A stretch of 10,380 bases of DNA from positions 1 through 10,380 of the forward strand of contig JAKORR010000491.1 of NCBI GenBank assembly GCA_029777735.1. The letters are read 5' to 3'. This stretch comes from Armatimonadota bacterium. Its GTDB lineage: Bacteria > Armatimonadota > Zipacnadia > Zipacnadales > FEN-943. Position numbers and translations under genes: made by a program. Every line of letters starts with the position of its first letter. The first letter of the stretch is position 1. A model generated the notes under the pieces. The model searched no databases, was not told the origin of the DNA, and saw only the letters and a list, made by a program, of their open reading frames with translations. Below, one piece after another: positions 1-7,372 of the stretch.

Positions 1-180
1 CAGAATAGCTTGACGCTTGGCAGGTTCGCCCACCAGTGTCTCCCCGGACTTCGAGAAATGCACAACAGAAGGAGTCACCCGACCGCCTTCGGCATTCGAA
101 ATCACTGTGGGCTCGCCCGCCTCAACAACGGCAACACACGAGTTAGTGGTGCCCAAATCGATACCTACAGCCTTTGGCAT
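1..180 (-). CDS. dnaK: Chaperone DnaK (Hsp70), N-terminal fragment cut by window edge
   Basis: These are the first 60 codons of the ATP-dependent Hsp70 chaperone, which binds unfolded client proteins in the cytoplasm with DnaJ and GrpE. The fragment starts MPKAVGIDLGTTNSCVAVVE, which contains the Hsp70 signature and the phosphate-1 loop of the ATPase domain (GIDLGTTNS, residues 6-14). It continues with the conserved NAEGGRVTPSVV stretch (about residues 34-45). The reading frame is open to the left edge, so the rest of the ATPase domain and the substrate-binding domain lie outside the window. The ATG has a modest GGTGA-type ribosome-binding sequence just upstream. A good promoter lies about 70 bases upstream of the start codon, so the gene is probably transcribed on its own. 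No grpE or dnaJ is visible. HscA or another Hsp70 paralogue cannot be fully excluded from 60 residues, but the cysteine after TTNS and the TPSVV run favour DnaK. Confidence 0.93.
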   Translation of the reverse strand, partial: MPKAVGIDLGTTNSCVAVVEAGEPTVISNAEGGRVTPSVVHFSKSGETLVGEPAKRQAIL

Positions 181-258
181 AATGAATCACCGCCACGAAC
201 TTATGTGAAACTGTCCCAGACCCCGAACGCAGGGCCTAACGCCTATCGAGCATGGACG

Positions 259-287
259 AGCATACTATAACTCATCAACAATGTCAA
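259..287 (-). promoter_or_regulatory. Sigma70-type promoter for dnaK
   Basis: Read on the minus strand, a perfect TTGACA -35 box (282-287) is followed by a 17-base spacer and TATGCT as -10 box (259-264). This predicts a transcript start near 252 and a leader of roughly 70 bases before the dnaK ATG at 180. The match and spacing are good for a housekeeping sigma factor. A TATAGT hexamer also occurs in the spacer, but at an unsuitable distance. No transcription data are available, so this is a sequence-based prediction. Confidence 0.6.
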
Positions 288-297
288 GCATGTTGAT
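274..297. promoter_or_regulatory. Inverted repeat over the dnaK -35 box, possible operator
   Basis: ATCAACA (274-280) and TGTTGAT (291-297) are exact 7-base inverted arms separated by 10 bases. The -35 hexamer of the dnaK promoter lies between the arms, in the position expected for a repressor site. It does not match the CIRCE element of HrcA (TTAGCACTC-N9-GAGTGCTAA) or the HspR site as I recall it (CTTGAGT-N7-ACTCAAG). If it is an operator, the regulator is not identified here. Confidence 0.35.
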
Positions 298-447
298 AGC
301 GATAGACTTAGGATAGTTGCTTCGTCCTTCGCTATAGTACCCCTCTCGCTACGCCCTAAAACCTCGCCAGGGTAGACATGGCCCTCGAAGAAGTTGCAGA
401 TTCCTTCTGGCAAAAGCTTTACGAGGATAGAGTGCGCAGAGCGTCCT

Positions 448-479
448 CAGACCAGGGCAAGAGCGCCAAGGCTGGTCTG
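448..479 (-). terminator. Hairpin after the sulfatase gene, possible terminator
   Basis: CAGACCAG (448-455) and CTGGTCTG (472-479) form an exact 8-base stem. An inner GGC/GCC stem (456-458 with 465-467) closes a 6-base loop and leaves a small AAGG bulge. The hairpin begins 28 bases past the sulfatase stop codon at 507 on the minus strand. No run of T follows it, so it is not a canonical intrinsic terminator. It may terminate inefficiently, stabilise the mRNA 3' end, or act with Rho. Confidence 0.4.
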
Positions 480-506
480 CAGTTCCGGCGTTAGGGCCTT
501 GGGGGG

Positions 507-1856
507 TCACTGCGCCGGGCGGATCTCGCGTGCCTGCTCGCGGGCCTGGGCCATGCGCTCTTGGAGTCGTTGGCGAAGATCGGCCCGCACTTCGTAGTAA
601 GCAGAATCGTGGATCAGATTCGTCTGCTCGTGTGGATCGGCCTGTAGGTCATACAGGAAGTCTTCGACGTAGACTGCGCTGTGGGGATACATCCAACCTG
701 CGCCTGTGTGATTGGCGGGTGCCGAGACAGAGTACTTCCACCGCTCGGTGCGCAGGCAGCGTCCCACTTGACTTTCACTGATCTGGGCGAAGACATCTGG
801 GGACCAGGTGGCGGCGGTACGGTCGACAAGACGCTGCAGGGGCCGCCCGTGCATGGTGTCGGGAGGCTCAACGCCCCCCGCCGCCAGGAGGGTGGGCGGT
901 ATATCGATGAGACTTACCAGCTCGCGGACTACCTGGCCGCCACGGAAACTCGGCCCGCAGGCGATCATCGGGATTCGGAGGCTCGATTCATGGCAGGAAC
1001 GCTTGTACTCGCCGTTGCGGGTTTTGAAGTGACAGCCATGGTCGCTGGTGTAGACGAGCAACGTAGTGTCGGTGAGGCCGAGGGCGGTCAGTTCGTCGCG
1101 GATGCGCCCTAGATTGTAGTCCAGACTTGCGCAGCAGCCCAGGTAGTCGGGGTACTCCTCGGCCCAGTTGCCGCCCAAGGCTGCCAGGTCTCCGGGCACC
1201 ACAAAGTCGTGGAATCGTTCTCTGCTCCCGGGCGGTCCTTCAAAGTGACCTCGATCGTTCTGGTGGTGAGGTTCGAGGTACGAGACGAACAGGAAGAAGG
1301 GACGGCTGCCGTTGCGCGTGCGCAGGTAATCCAGAACGAAGTCAGTTTGGCAGTCCACGCGATAGCCTTCCCACTCGACCTTTTCGCCTTGAGCGTTGAA
1401 CATGTGACCTCCGCCGATGCCATGCGATGTAAACTCGAGCACGTCGGAGGCCAGCCAGTAATCCTTCCACCCGCCGCGCCGTTCGGGGGGAACGGGCTTC
1501 TCGCGGAAGTTGAGCTCTGGGCCTGTGGAGGCCAGATGCCACTTGCCGATATAGCCTACTTCATACCCCGCCTCCGAGCACCAGTGAGCAATGGTCTTCT
1601 CATCTGGCAGCAGTGCGATGTCGTTGGTGAAGCAGCTCGTCTCGGTCGCGTACCTACCCGTCTGCAGGCACGCGCGAGCCGGGCCGCACACCGGCTGGCA
1701 GGTAAAGGCATGCTCGAACCGCACGCCTTCGGCGGCCATCCGGTCGAGATTAGGCGTCACGTCGAGGGGCTGGCCGTAACAGCCTACAGTGTCCCAGCGC
1801 TGCTGGTCGGAAAGGATGAATACGATGTTGGGGTGTGAGTTTGAGCTGTGGGCCAT
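507..1856 (-). CDS. Type I (formylglycine-dependent) sulfatase
   Basis: The 449-residue product is a member of the alkaline-phosphatase-superfamily sulfatases, which hydrolyse sulfate esters. The N-terminus has the metal-binding SDQQRWDTVGCYG segment (Asp17). The formylglycine signature is CGPARACLQTGR (57-68), where Cys57 would be oxidised by a maturation enzyme. Further motifs are GKWHLAS (Lys105, His107), YLEPHHQND (about 193-201), and TSDHG (Asp272, His273) with downstream EYKRS (Lys285). The usual serine of the C-x-P-S-R motif is alanine, a known tolerated variant in the anaerobic-type and other signatures. No signal peptide or membrane segment precedes the catalytic domain, so the predicted enzyme is cytoplasmic unless the start is wrong. 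I chose the ATG at 1856 because GGGAGG lies 9-10 bases upstream. An upstream in-frame TTG at 1877 would put that ribosome-binding site inside the gene. The GH127-like gene lies 220 bases upstream in the same orientation, which suggests a shared carbohydrate substrate. The substrate cannot be named from sequence. A phosphonate or phosphate ester hydrolase activity is a less likely alternative. Confidence 0.9.
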   Translation of the reverse strand: MAHSSNSHPNIVFILSDQQRWDTVGCYGQPLDVTPNLDRMAAEGVRFEHAFTCQPVCGPARACLQTGRYATETSCFTNDIALLPDEKTIAHWCSEAGYEVGYIGKWHLASTGPELNFREKPVPPERRGGWKDYWLASDVLEFTSHGIGGGHMFNAQGEKVEWEGYRVDCQTDFVLDYLRTRNGSRPFFLFVSYLEPHHQNDRGHFEGPPGSRERFHDFVVPGDLAALGGNWAEEYPDYLGCCASLDYNLGRIRDELTALGLTDTTLLVYTSDHGCHFKTRNGEYKRSCHESSLRIPMIACGPSFRGGQVVRELVSLIDIPPTLLAAGGVEPPDTMHGRPLQRLVDRTAATWSPDVFAQISESQVGRCLRTERWKYSVSAPANHTGAGWMYPHSAVYVEDFLYDLQADPHEQTNLIHDSAYYEVRADLRQRLQERMAQAREQAREIRPAQ

Positions 1857-2076
1857 GCGATGTTCCCTCCCGTACAATCACGGCTGCACTGCGGAGCCAA
1901 CGGCCCCATGGACACTGCCCAGGCACTTGCCGGCGAGGTCAGCTTCTACAAGGGTGTTCGAGGCCACGGGGATAGGGCCTCCCGTAGGCGCCAAAGCAGA
2001 GGACGTCCGCATCAACCTTCAGCCCCAGCGAAGAGCCGTGCGGAGCGATGCAGTGGGGACGCCGCGTGAGCTTGAG

Positions 2077-4035
2077 CTAGAGATAGCCCGACACGGCGCT
2101 TACGGTGCTCGGGGCGGCCTGTGGGAGATCCGGCTCAGCCGGCAGCCACACAGCATAGGCGTAGCCGCTGTCGGGCTCGCAGTCCTCGCCAGAGTCGGCA
2201 CTTGTGCGGCTATTGTCGGCCTGTTTGTACTCTGGCAGCAGACCCACGTTGGCGAAGGGTACCATACAGCCCTCGTGTACGGCGCCGTTCTTCATCCCTA
2301 GCTTCACCGGATAGAAGGGTCCTAACGCTCCGTCCTTGGCTGGCTGGCGTGTCAGCCAGGTGTCCTGGAACACCCAGGCGAGGCCCGTGAAGGCTGTGCC
2401 CCTTTCCCGGCTGTCGAACAGCGCCAGGCGTGCCTCCGCCGAACACCACAGGCTGTTGAGGGCGAACACCACCGGCCCGCGAACCAGCGCCACCAGGCCT
2501 TCCTTCTCGCCTGCGCCCTTCACCCAGCACGGCCTCATCGGGAAGCGCACGTGAATCATCTCGCCATCGCTCCACTTGCGAGATATGCACTCATAGCCGC
2601 CGCTGGTCGCGGGGCTGGGCATCCAGTAATTCACGCGCACGGTCGCACCCTCGGCCCACCCGGGTATACGTACCAGAAAGTTCAGGGTTTCTGGCTTCTT
2701 CATCCGCAGCACTATAGCCACCGCTTCGGTGTCGGGGTAGGAAGTGTGCTGCTCGAGCGTGACGATCTGGCCCGACGGCGCGCGAAATCGGACCGTGGAT
2801 TCACAGTACTGGTTGATGTAATAGCCCTCCGGGCCCTCGGCACAGATCAAGCTGGGCAGCAAGGCTAGCGCAAGGACACCCGAGGAGACAGCATTAGCGT
2901 CGGCAGGCTTGGCTAGGGGTGGACGCGTGCCCGCCAGGGGCCGCGAAGACACGTAGTTGCCACCATCGCCCGATTGAGCGGCAGGCAGGACATTCCACAG
3001 CAGCTTCTCAACCACATCGGCATACCTGGTCTTGCCCGTAACCTCCAACAGCCGCTGATTCAACCGCAGCCACGCTAGACAGGCGCTTGTGTCAGCCTGT
3101 GGATCGGCTCCGGTCAGGGCCAAGCGATCGGCCGCAAGCGCCTCCCACGCACTCTCGACGGGGCGGAGGCAGGTGGCTTCGCCCGTCACGGCATAGATCT
3201 GTAGCAAGCCGAGGAGGTTCAGATAGAAGGTCTCTGGATCCAGGTAGGCAGTGACGTCTTCCAGCTTGGCCTCGCCCGTGCCGAGACAGCTCAGACCGGT
3301 ATAGAAGTCGGCCCCGGACCAGGCGTCCAGGTTCTCAACTACCCACAGGCACCATTTCACCAGGCGTTCGTCGCCTGTCTCGGCAGACAGGCGTGCGAGA
3401 GGCTCGATGAGGACTGTGGCCCGTAGTGCAGAGGCCCGCTCGTCTGGGGAGGTGCAAAGGTCGGGAGCAGCCAGCGACAGCTTGGTCGGCCCGAAGTGCT
3501 CAAGGTAGAAACCCGCGAGTCGGCTAGCCACCCGGAGCGCCAAATCGCTGGCGAGCTGTTCGTGGCAGTCCAGCAGGCCCTGCAGCAACCAGTAGTGCTC
3601 GTAAGGCTCTAGGGCGCGGAGAGGTTGGCGCACGCTGGGGGCCGAGACACCTAGATACCCGTCTGCCTCCTGGGACTTCTCCAGGCCCCGGACAGCCTGA
3701 TCCACTGCGTTTCTCAGCTTGGCGTCGCCGACGCGCGAGGCAGTATAGGCGGCTGCCGAGAGCCACTTGCCCATCTCGCCACCCACCGGATCGTCACCCG
3801 TGTAGTTCTTTGCCTCGAAAAGGGCTACCAATCGCTCCCAGTCGGCCTTCAGCAAGCCCTTGCGGAAGCTGTCGACATAACGCTCGCGCAAGAAGCCGCC
3901 CACTGCTGGCACCTGACCGGATGGTAGCGACCGCATTAGCATGATAGGACGTTGCTCGTTGGCCGCGACCGGTGCTGAGAAGACAGGCATGACACAGGTC
4001 AAGAGTAGGCACACTGGACACAGGAAGTTTCTCAT
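2077..4035 (-). CDS. Secreted GH127 (DUF1680)-like protein with degenerate active site
   Basis: The 652-residue product has the layout of the beta-L-arabinofuranosidase-like GH127/DUF1680 family. Residues 1 to about 25 form a signal peptide, with a likely cleavage near FSA or VAA. An alpha/alpha-barrel domain follows, with GGEMGKWLSAAAYTAS (85-100), SQEADGYLG (121-129), YEHYWLLQGLLDCHEQ (145-160) and a helix with RYADVVEKLLWN (337-348). The C-terminal beta-sandwich part has VRIPGWAEGATVRVN (455-469), GYECISRKWSDGE (480-492) and GLVALVRGPVVFAL (513-526). In characterised family members (as I recall, numbered for HypBA1), zinc is held by an ETC motif and a CC pair that includes the nucleophile. 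The aligned positions here are Asp315-Thr-Ser317 and Asn381-Ala382 in front of SSG. The loop that carries the acid/base Glu, between TG (308-309) and DTS, is only five residues. Classical catalysis therefore looks lost, although the fold appears intact and the frame is unbroken. The start is ATG with an AGAGG sequence about 13 bases upstream, which is long. The product is expected to be exported and to act near the sulfatase's pathway, perhaps as a binding protein. Confidence 0.8.
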   Translation of the reverse strand: MRNFLCPVCLLLTCVMPVFSAPVAANEQRPIMLMRSLPSGQVPAVGGFLRERYVDSFRKGLLKADWERLVALFEAKNYTGDDPVGGEMGKWLSAAAYTASRVGDAKLRNAVDQAVRGLEKSQEADGYLGVSAPSVRQPLRALEPYEHYWLLQGLLDCHEQLASDLALRVASRLAGFYLEHFGPTKLSLAAPDLCTSPDERASALRATVLIEPLARLSAETGDERLVKWCLWVVENLDAWSGADFYTGLSCLGTGEAKLEDVTAYLDPETFYLNLLGLLQIYAVTGEATCLRPVESAWEALAADRLALTGADPQADTSACLAWLRLNQRLLEVTGKTRYADVVEKLLWNVLPAAQSGDGGNYVSSRPLAGTRPPLAKPADANAVSSGVLALALLPSLICAEGPEGYYINQYCESTVRFRAPSGQIVTLEQHTSYPDTEAVAIVLRMKKPETLNFLVRIPGWAEGATVRVNYWMPSPATSGGYECISRKWSDGEMIHVRFPMRPCWVKGAGEKEGLVALVRGPVVFALNSLWCSAEARLALFDSRERGTAFTGLAWVFQDTWLTRQPAKDGALGPFYPVKLGMKNGAVHEGCMVPFANVGLLPEYKQADNSRTSADSGEDCEPDSGYAYAVWLPAEPDLPQAAPSTVSAVSGYL

Positions 4036-4515
4036 CGGGAGTTCATTTCCTCTGGCTTGCTACGTATTTTTGCTGCTATTTCAATACCGACAACTAAGTG
4101 CGGCCGCCTTCGAACCGCGGTCAGGCCAGCAGAGGCACAGACACCGCGAGGGTCGAGGACCACTCTGTCGAGAGACCCATACGCGCCGCCCTAATCGTCG
4201 CAGCGGCCGATGGGGCCAGACACTTATGTCTTAGACTGACGAGGGCCTCTCAGGTTCTGAATCCGAGCTGGTCAATGTGCCCGGTCCTAGGGCATAATTG
4301 AAGGCGGCTGACGTGCTGTGGCCGGTATTGGAGGCAATGGAAGCAGCCGTCAGGGGCGGGCGTAGTGTGTAGAGATCGTCCCAGCGCTGAGAGCTTCGCA
4401 AAACCCTGGGCAGATTTCCAGCCTCTGCGCCCGGGCTGCCAAGAGTTACGGAGCGCCGAGACCGTGTGGATCGGTGCCCGGGCCGCGGCACTCTGGCCGA
4501 TGCGAGGTCACCGCG
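4036..4515. other. Divergent intergenic region between the GH127-like and kinase genes
   Basis: These 480 bases separate two divergently transcribed genes and should carry both promoters. Next to the GH127-like gene, 4050-4100 is notably AT-rich within GC-rich surroundings, as expected for a promoter, but I cannot assign a clean -35/-10 pair. Toward the kinase, CATAAT (4293-4298) with TGGTCA 18 bases upstream (4269-4274) is a weak plus-strand promoter candidate. Just before the kinase start is a hairpin: GTGCC (4474-4478) pairs with GGCAC (4487-4491), and ATCG (4470-4473) with CGAT (4498-4501) can extend it across a bulge. The open frames here show no family motifs and are likely chance. Confidence 0.45.
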
Positions 4516-5781
4516 ATGGCTGATGCGCTCAAGCTTGCAGAACTGGTGCCCCCCGAGACTCTCGATCGGTTGCAGCGGGAGTTCAGGACACTGGTCGGTG
4601 TGCCTATAGTCTTTACTGACGCCGACGGGCAGGCCTTAACTGAAGTTGAGGAACCCTTGCGGTACTGCGGCTCTCTTGTTTACTGTCGCAACGCACAAAC
4701 TCTTTGCCTCCGGCGCGAGAAGTGGGACGTGGCAGAGGAAAAGTTGGAGGCCGAGATGCGTAAGGGGCATGAGCGGGGCGAGCCGCTGGCTCACCAATGC
4801 GCCGGAGGCTTCAAGGACATGGCTGTGCCCATCATCGTCGCCGGGCAGGCCGTGGGCTTGGCCGTTTTCGCCCGGACCCTCGTTGAGCCTCCGGACACCA
4901 ATCGCTTCCGCGACCTCGCGAGGAGGCACGGGATGCCGGCTGAGGTGGGCGAAGAGGTGGCAAGACAGGCACTCGTCATGCCCGAGGAGAGAGTTGCGGC
5001 CGTTGCTGGCTTCCTGCAGACCGTCGCGAATCTGGTCGCCAGCGCTGCCTACGACAGCCTGCGGGCGCGACAGGTGCTCGAACTTGAGGACCTGCGCGAT
5101 TCACTGGTGCACATGATCGTCCACGACCTGCGCACGCCACTGACCAGTATCATGGGCAGTCTGCAGGTGATTCAGGAAGCCGAGTACGATGCTTCCTTAG
5201 TCGAGGAGCTTGTGCCTATAGCGGTGGCTTCTGCCGAGTCGATGCTCGAGATGATCAACACGCTGCTTGACATCAACAAAATGGAGAACGGCGAACTGGA
5301 GCTCGACCTGCGCGCGGTTCGCTTTGAAGAGATTGCAGCCAAAGCCCTGGACCAGGTCAAGGGTCTGGCACTTGAACACGGCCACGACTTGGTGAACGAG
5401 GTGCCGCCCGACGGCCTCACCGTTCAGGCCGACGAGGATCTGCTTCGACGCGTTGTTGTGAACCTGCTGGGCAACGCCATCAAGTTTACCCCAGACGGCG
5501 GCCGCATCACACTGTCGGCCAAAGTTGATACCCAGGGACTCACCTTCTCGGTGGTCGACAACGGCCCGGGCATCCCTCCCGAAGATCAGGCGCGTATCTT
5601 CGATAAGTTTGGCCAGGCTGCTGCTCACAGAGACCGCCGCAAGTACTCGACTGGCCTGGGATTGGCCTTCTGCAAGATGGTTGTCGAGGCCCATGGCGGC
5701 AGGATCTGGGTGGAAAGCGAGGTAGGCAAGGGCAGTGCCTTCCACGTCTTCATCCCGGTACGTCCGCCCGGAAATCGCTAA
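4516..5781 (+). CDS. Soluble sensor histidine kinase with PocR-type ligand-binding domain
   Basis: The 421-residue product should autophosphorylate on histidine and pass phosphate to a response regulator. Residues 5 to about 178 resemble the PocR sensory domain: a TDADGQ stretch (34-39), four cysteines (51, 57, 64 and 95) in YC-x5-C-x6-C and HQC contexts, and AGGFKDMAVPIIVAG (96-110). PocR domains are thought to bind small molecules such as diols. Residues 190-258 are the HisKA dimerisation domain, with the H-box VHDLRTPLTSI and phosphoacceptor His203. The ATPase domain shows NLLGNAIKFTPDGG (316-329, N box), DNGPGIP (348-354, G1), IFDKFGQ (361-367, F box) and STGLGLAFCKMV (378-389, G2). All catalytic boxes are intact. 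There is no signal peptide or membrane segment, so it senses a cytoplasmic cue. The start at 4516 has GAGG about 8 bases upstream; an in-frame GTG at 4474 lies inside a hairpin and is less likely. No response regulator gene lies next to it, so its partner is elsewhere. hisD begins 168 bases downstream on the same strand. Confidence 0.92.
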   Translation: MADALKLAELVPPETLDRLQREFRTLVGVPIVFTDADGQALTEVEEPLRYCGSLVYCRNAQTLCLRREKWDVAEEKLEAEMRKGHERGEPLAHQCAGGFKDMAVPIIVAGQAVGLAVFARTLVEPPDTNRFRDLARRHGMPAEVGEEVARQALVMPEERVAAVAGFLQTVANLVASAAYDSLRARQVLELEDLRDSLVHMIVHDLRTPLTSIMGSLQVIQEAEYDASLVEELVPIAVASAESMLEMINTLLDINKMENGELELDLRAVRFEEIAAKALDQVKGLALEHGHDLVNEVPPDGLTVQADEDLLRRVVVNLLGNAIKFTPDGGRITLSAKVDTQGLTFSVVDNGPGIPPEDQARIFDKFGQAAAHRDRRKYSTGLGLAFCKMVVEAHGGRIWVESEVGKGSAFHVFIPVRPPGNR

Positions 5782-5949
5782 CTGTCTTACGACGTTCCTT
5801 GAATAAGATCTTCTGCGCCTTGCGTATAGAAGACATTGGTGTCGGGGAGGGCACTTCCCTGAGTGGTTTACCGGAGCGTGGGCAAGCCAGGCGGCAGGGG
5901 AAGGTAGAAGGTTTCACACCGCGAAACCACTATTTCCGGAGGTGGCACG
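5782..5949 (+). promoter_or_regulatory. hisD leader with mutually exclusive base-pairing options
   Basis: The leader before hisD contains GGTTTC (5910-5915) and GAAACC (5923-5928), a 6-base stem with a 7-base loop. The 3' arm overlaps AAACCACT (5924-5931), which is an exact complement of the upstream AGTGGTTT (5862-5869). The same bases can therefore form either a local or a long-range helix. Both lie directly before the strong ribosome-binding site GGAGG (5938-5942), so the switch could affect translation. A TATAGA hexamer (5825-5830) may be part of a -10 box, but no good -35 is at the right distance. There is no run of His codons as in the enterobacterial his leader. Confidence 0.35.
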
Positions 5950-7281
5950 ATGAACGGACAGCTCAGGGTGATCGATGCGCGCCATGACCCTGAAGGGGCC
6001 AGTGTCGTCCTGCGCGAGATGGCGCCCCCTGGCCTGCCCAAGGCTGTAATCGAACGCACTGCCCAGATAGTCGAAGACGTGCGCCAGCGGGGAGACGAAG
6101 CGGTGGTCGAGTACACACGGCGTTTCGACTGGCCCGAGGCTACAGTAGAGGACCTGACAGTGGGCCAGGAGGAGTTGGAGAAAGCCTTTGACGAGGTGGA
6201 CCGCGACTGGCTGAGGGCCCTACGCCGCGCCAAGAGCAACCTGTTTCGCTATCACGAGCAGCAGGCTCCACGCTCATGGCTTCAGGACTTCGATGGCCTG
6301 CTGCTGGGACAGCAGGTCAAGCCTGTGGCCTCGGTAGGCATCCACGTTCCGGGCATGTCGGCCTCGCTGCCGAGCACACTGGTACATTGCGCGGTGCCGG
6401 CGGCTGTCGCAGGAGTGGCCCGAGTGGTGATGGTTACCCCTCCGGACAAGGAGGGACACGTGTCGCCAGAGAGGCTTGTGGCCGCCTCCGAGTGTAGCAT
6501 CTCCGAGGTTTATCGCGTAGGTGGCGCCCAGGCTGTCGCCGCGCTGGCCTATGGCACGCAGACCCTTGCCTCTGTGGCCAAGGTCGTGGGGCCTGGTAAC
6601 GCCTACGTTATCGCCGCCAAGCATCTCGTCTATGGGCAGGTGGGCATTGACAGCCTGGCTGGCCCCAGCGAGGCCGTGATTCTAGCCGACGGCTCCGCTG
6701 CCCCGGCTCTGGCGGCCATCGATTTCCTAACCCAGGCAGAGCACACTGGCGACAACATGGTGGTGCTGATCACCCCCGATGAAGAGCTCCTCAACGCCGT
6801 GGCCGAGCACCTGGAGGCCCTGCTGGAATGTCTGGATAGGGACGAGATGATCCGCCAGTCGCTCGGCGAGTGTGGAGCGCTGGTTCTGGTCGAATCCCTC
6901 CAACAGGGCATCGATCTCACCAATGAGATCGCACCCGAGCACCTGCAGTTGCTGGTGGACGACCCCGGTGGGTGGCTGGGCGAGATTCAGGCCGCGGGCT
7001 GCATCTTTCTGGGGCCCCACAGCCCTGTCCCCCTGGGCGACTATGCCGCCGGCCCCAGCCATGTGCTGCCCACAGGCCGCGCCGCCCGTTTCTCGTCTGG
7101 CCTGTCGGTGAACGATTTTCTCACCTTTAGCTCGGTTATCTCTGCTTCGCGACGAGCACTATCGGCTCTCGCCGAAGACGTTATCGTTCTGGCGGAGGCC
7201 GAAGGGCTCAGTGCGCACGCAGAGGCCCTGCGCTATCGCATCCAATCGCACGGCGTGGGGGACGACCCGAAGGATAGATGA
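5950..7281 (+). CDS. hisD: Histidinol dehydrogenase
   Basis: The 443-residue enzyme carries out the last two steps of histidine synthesis, oxidising L-histidinol via histidinaldehyde to L-histidine with NAD+ and zinc in the cytoplasm. Its length is typical. The family core is clear: VGGAQAVAALAYGT (190-203), VVGPGNAYVIAAK (212-224) and IDSLAGPSEAVILAD (233-247). The zinc and catalytic residues are present in TQAEHTGDN (Gln262, His265), APEHLQLL (Glu330, His331), PLGDYAAGPSHVLPT (Asp364) and LSAHAEALRYR (His423). The segment GIHVPGMSASLPSTLV (130-145) departs slightly from the more common VPGG form, which I take as lineage variation. The ATG follows GGAGG by 7 bases. hisB follows after 91 bases on the same strand, which supports a histidine role over related HisD-like dehydrogenases. 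hisG, which often precedes hisD, is replaced here by a kinase gene. Confidence 0.96.
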   Translation: MNGQLRVIDARHDPEGASVVLREMAPPGLPKAVIERTAQIVEDVRQRGDEAVVEYTRRFDWPEATVEDLTVGQEELEKAFDEVDRDWLRALRRAKSNLFRYHEQQAPRSWLQDFDGLLLGQQVKPVASVGIHVPGMSASLPSTLVHCAVPAAVAGVARVVMVTPPDKEGHVSPERLVAASECSISEVYRVGGAQAVAALAYGTQTLASVAKVVGPGNAYVIAAKHLVYGQVGIDSLAGPSEAVILADGSAAPALAAIDFLTQAEHTGDNMVVLITPDEELLNAVAEHLEALLECLDRDEMIRQSLGECGALVLVESLQQGIDLTNEIAPEHLQLLVDDPGGWLGEIQAAGCIFLGPHSPVPLGDYAAGPSHVLPTGRAARFSSGLSVNDFLTFSSVISASRRALSALAEDVIVLAEAEGLSAHAEALRYRIQSHGVGDDPKDR

Positions 7282-7372
7282 CCTTGGCCTGAGGTGGACG
7301 TGGGCCAGGGCTACCCTATCACTACGGGTTGGGCTGGCGTTGGCTACTCCGGTGTAATGGGAGGATGGGCAA

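Larger units (their letters stand above)
181..506. other. Intergenic region between dnaK and the sulfatase gene
   Basis: This stretch has no convincing gene. It carries the dnaK promoter and inverted repeat in its left half, in a locally AT-rich patch (about 255-350). The hairpin after the sulfatase stop codon lies in its right half. The short open frames here lack coding character and recognisable motifs. Confidence 0.6.

Noticed and set aside
1857..1877. In-frame TTG extension of the sulfatase N-terminus by 7 residues
   Set aside because: The GGGAGG ribosome-binding sequence would then be inside the coding region; the ATG at 1856 has that site at the proper distance.
1857..2076. Short minus-strand frame of about 45 codons between the GH127-like and sulfatase genes, with a plausible-looking residue mix
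   Set aside because: Short open frames are common by chance in GC-rich DNA; no ribosome-binding site or family motif supports it.
2077..4035. GH127-like gene as a pseudogene
   Set aside because: The frame is open over 652 codons with signal peptide and C-terminal domain intact; the lost residues are substitutions and a loop deletion, not frameshifts or stops.
4231..4491. Minus-strand 86-codon open frame upstream of the kinase gene
   Set aside because: Its composition is rich in Arg, Ser and Pro with no motif, and it sits in a region expected to hold divergent promoters.
5935..5952. GGAGGTGGCACG resembles the T-box core sequence
   Set aside because: It is the ribosome-binding site and start region of hisD itself; there is no specifier stem, antiterminator or terminator arrangement around it.
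5799..5987. Possible his leader peptide frame before hisD
   Set aside because: It starts with TTG, has no run of His codons and overlaps the hisD start in another frame.
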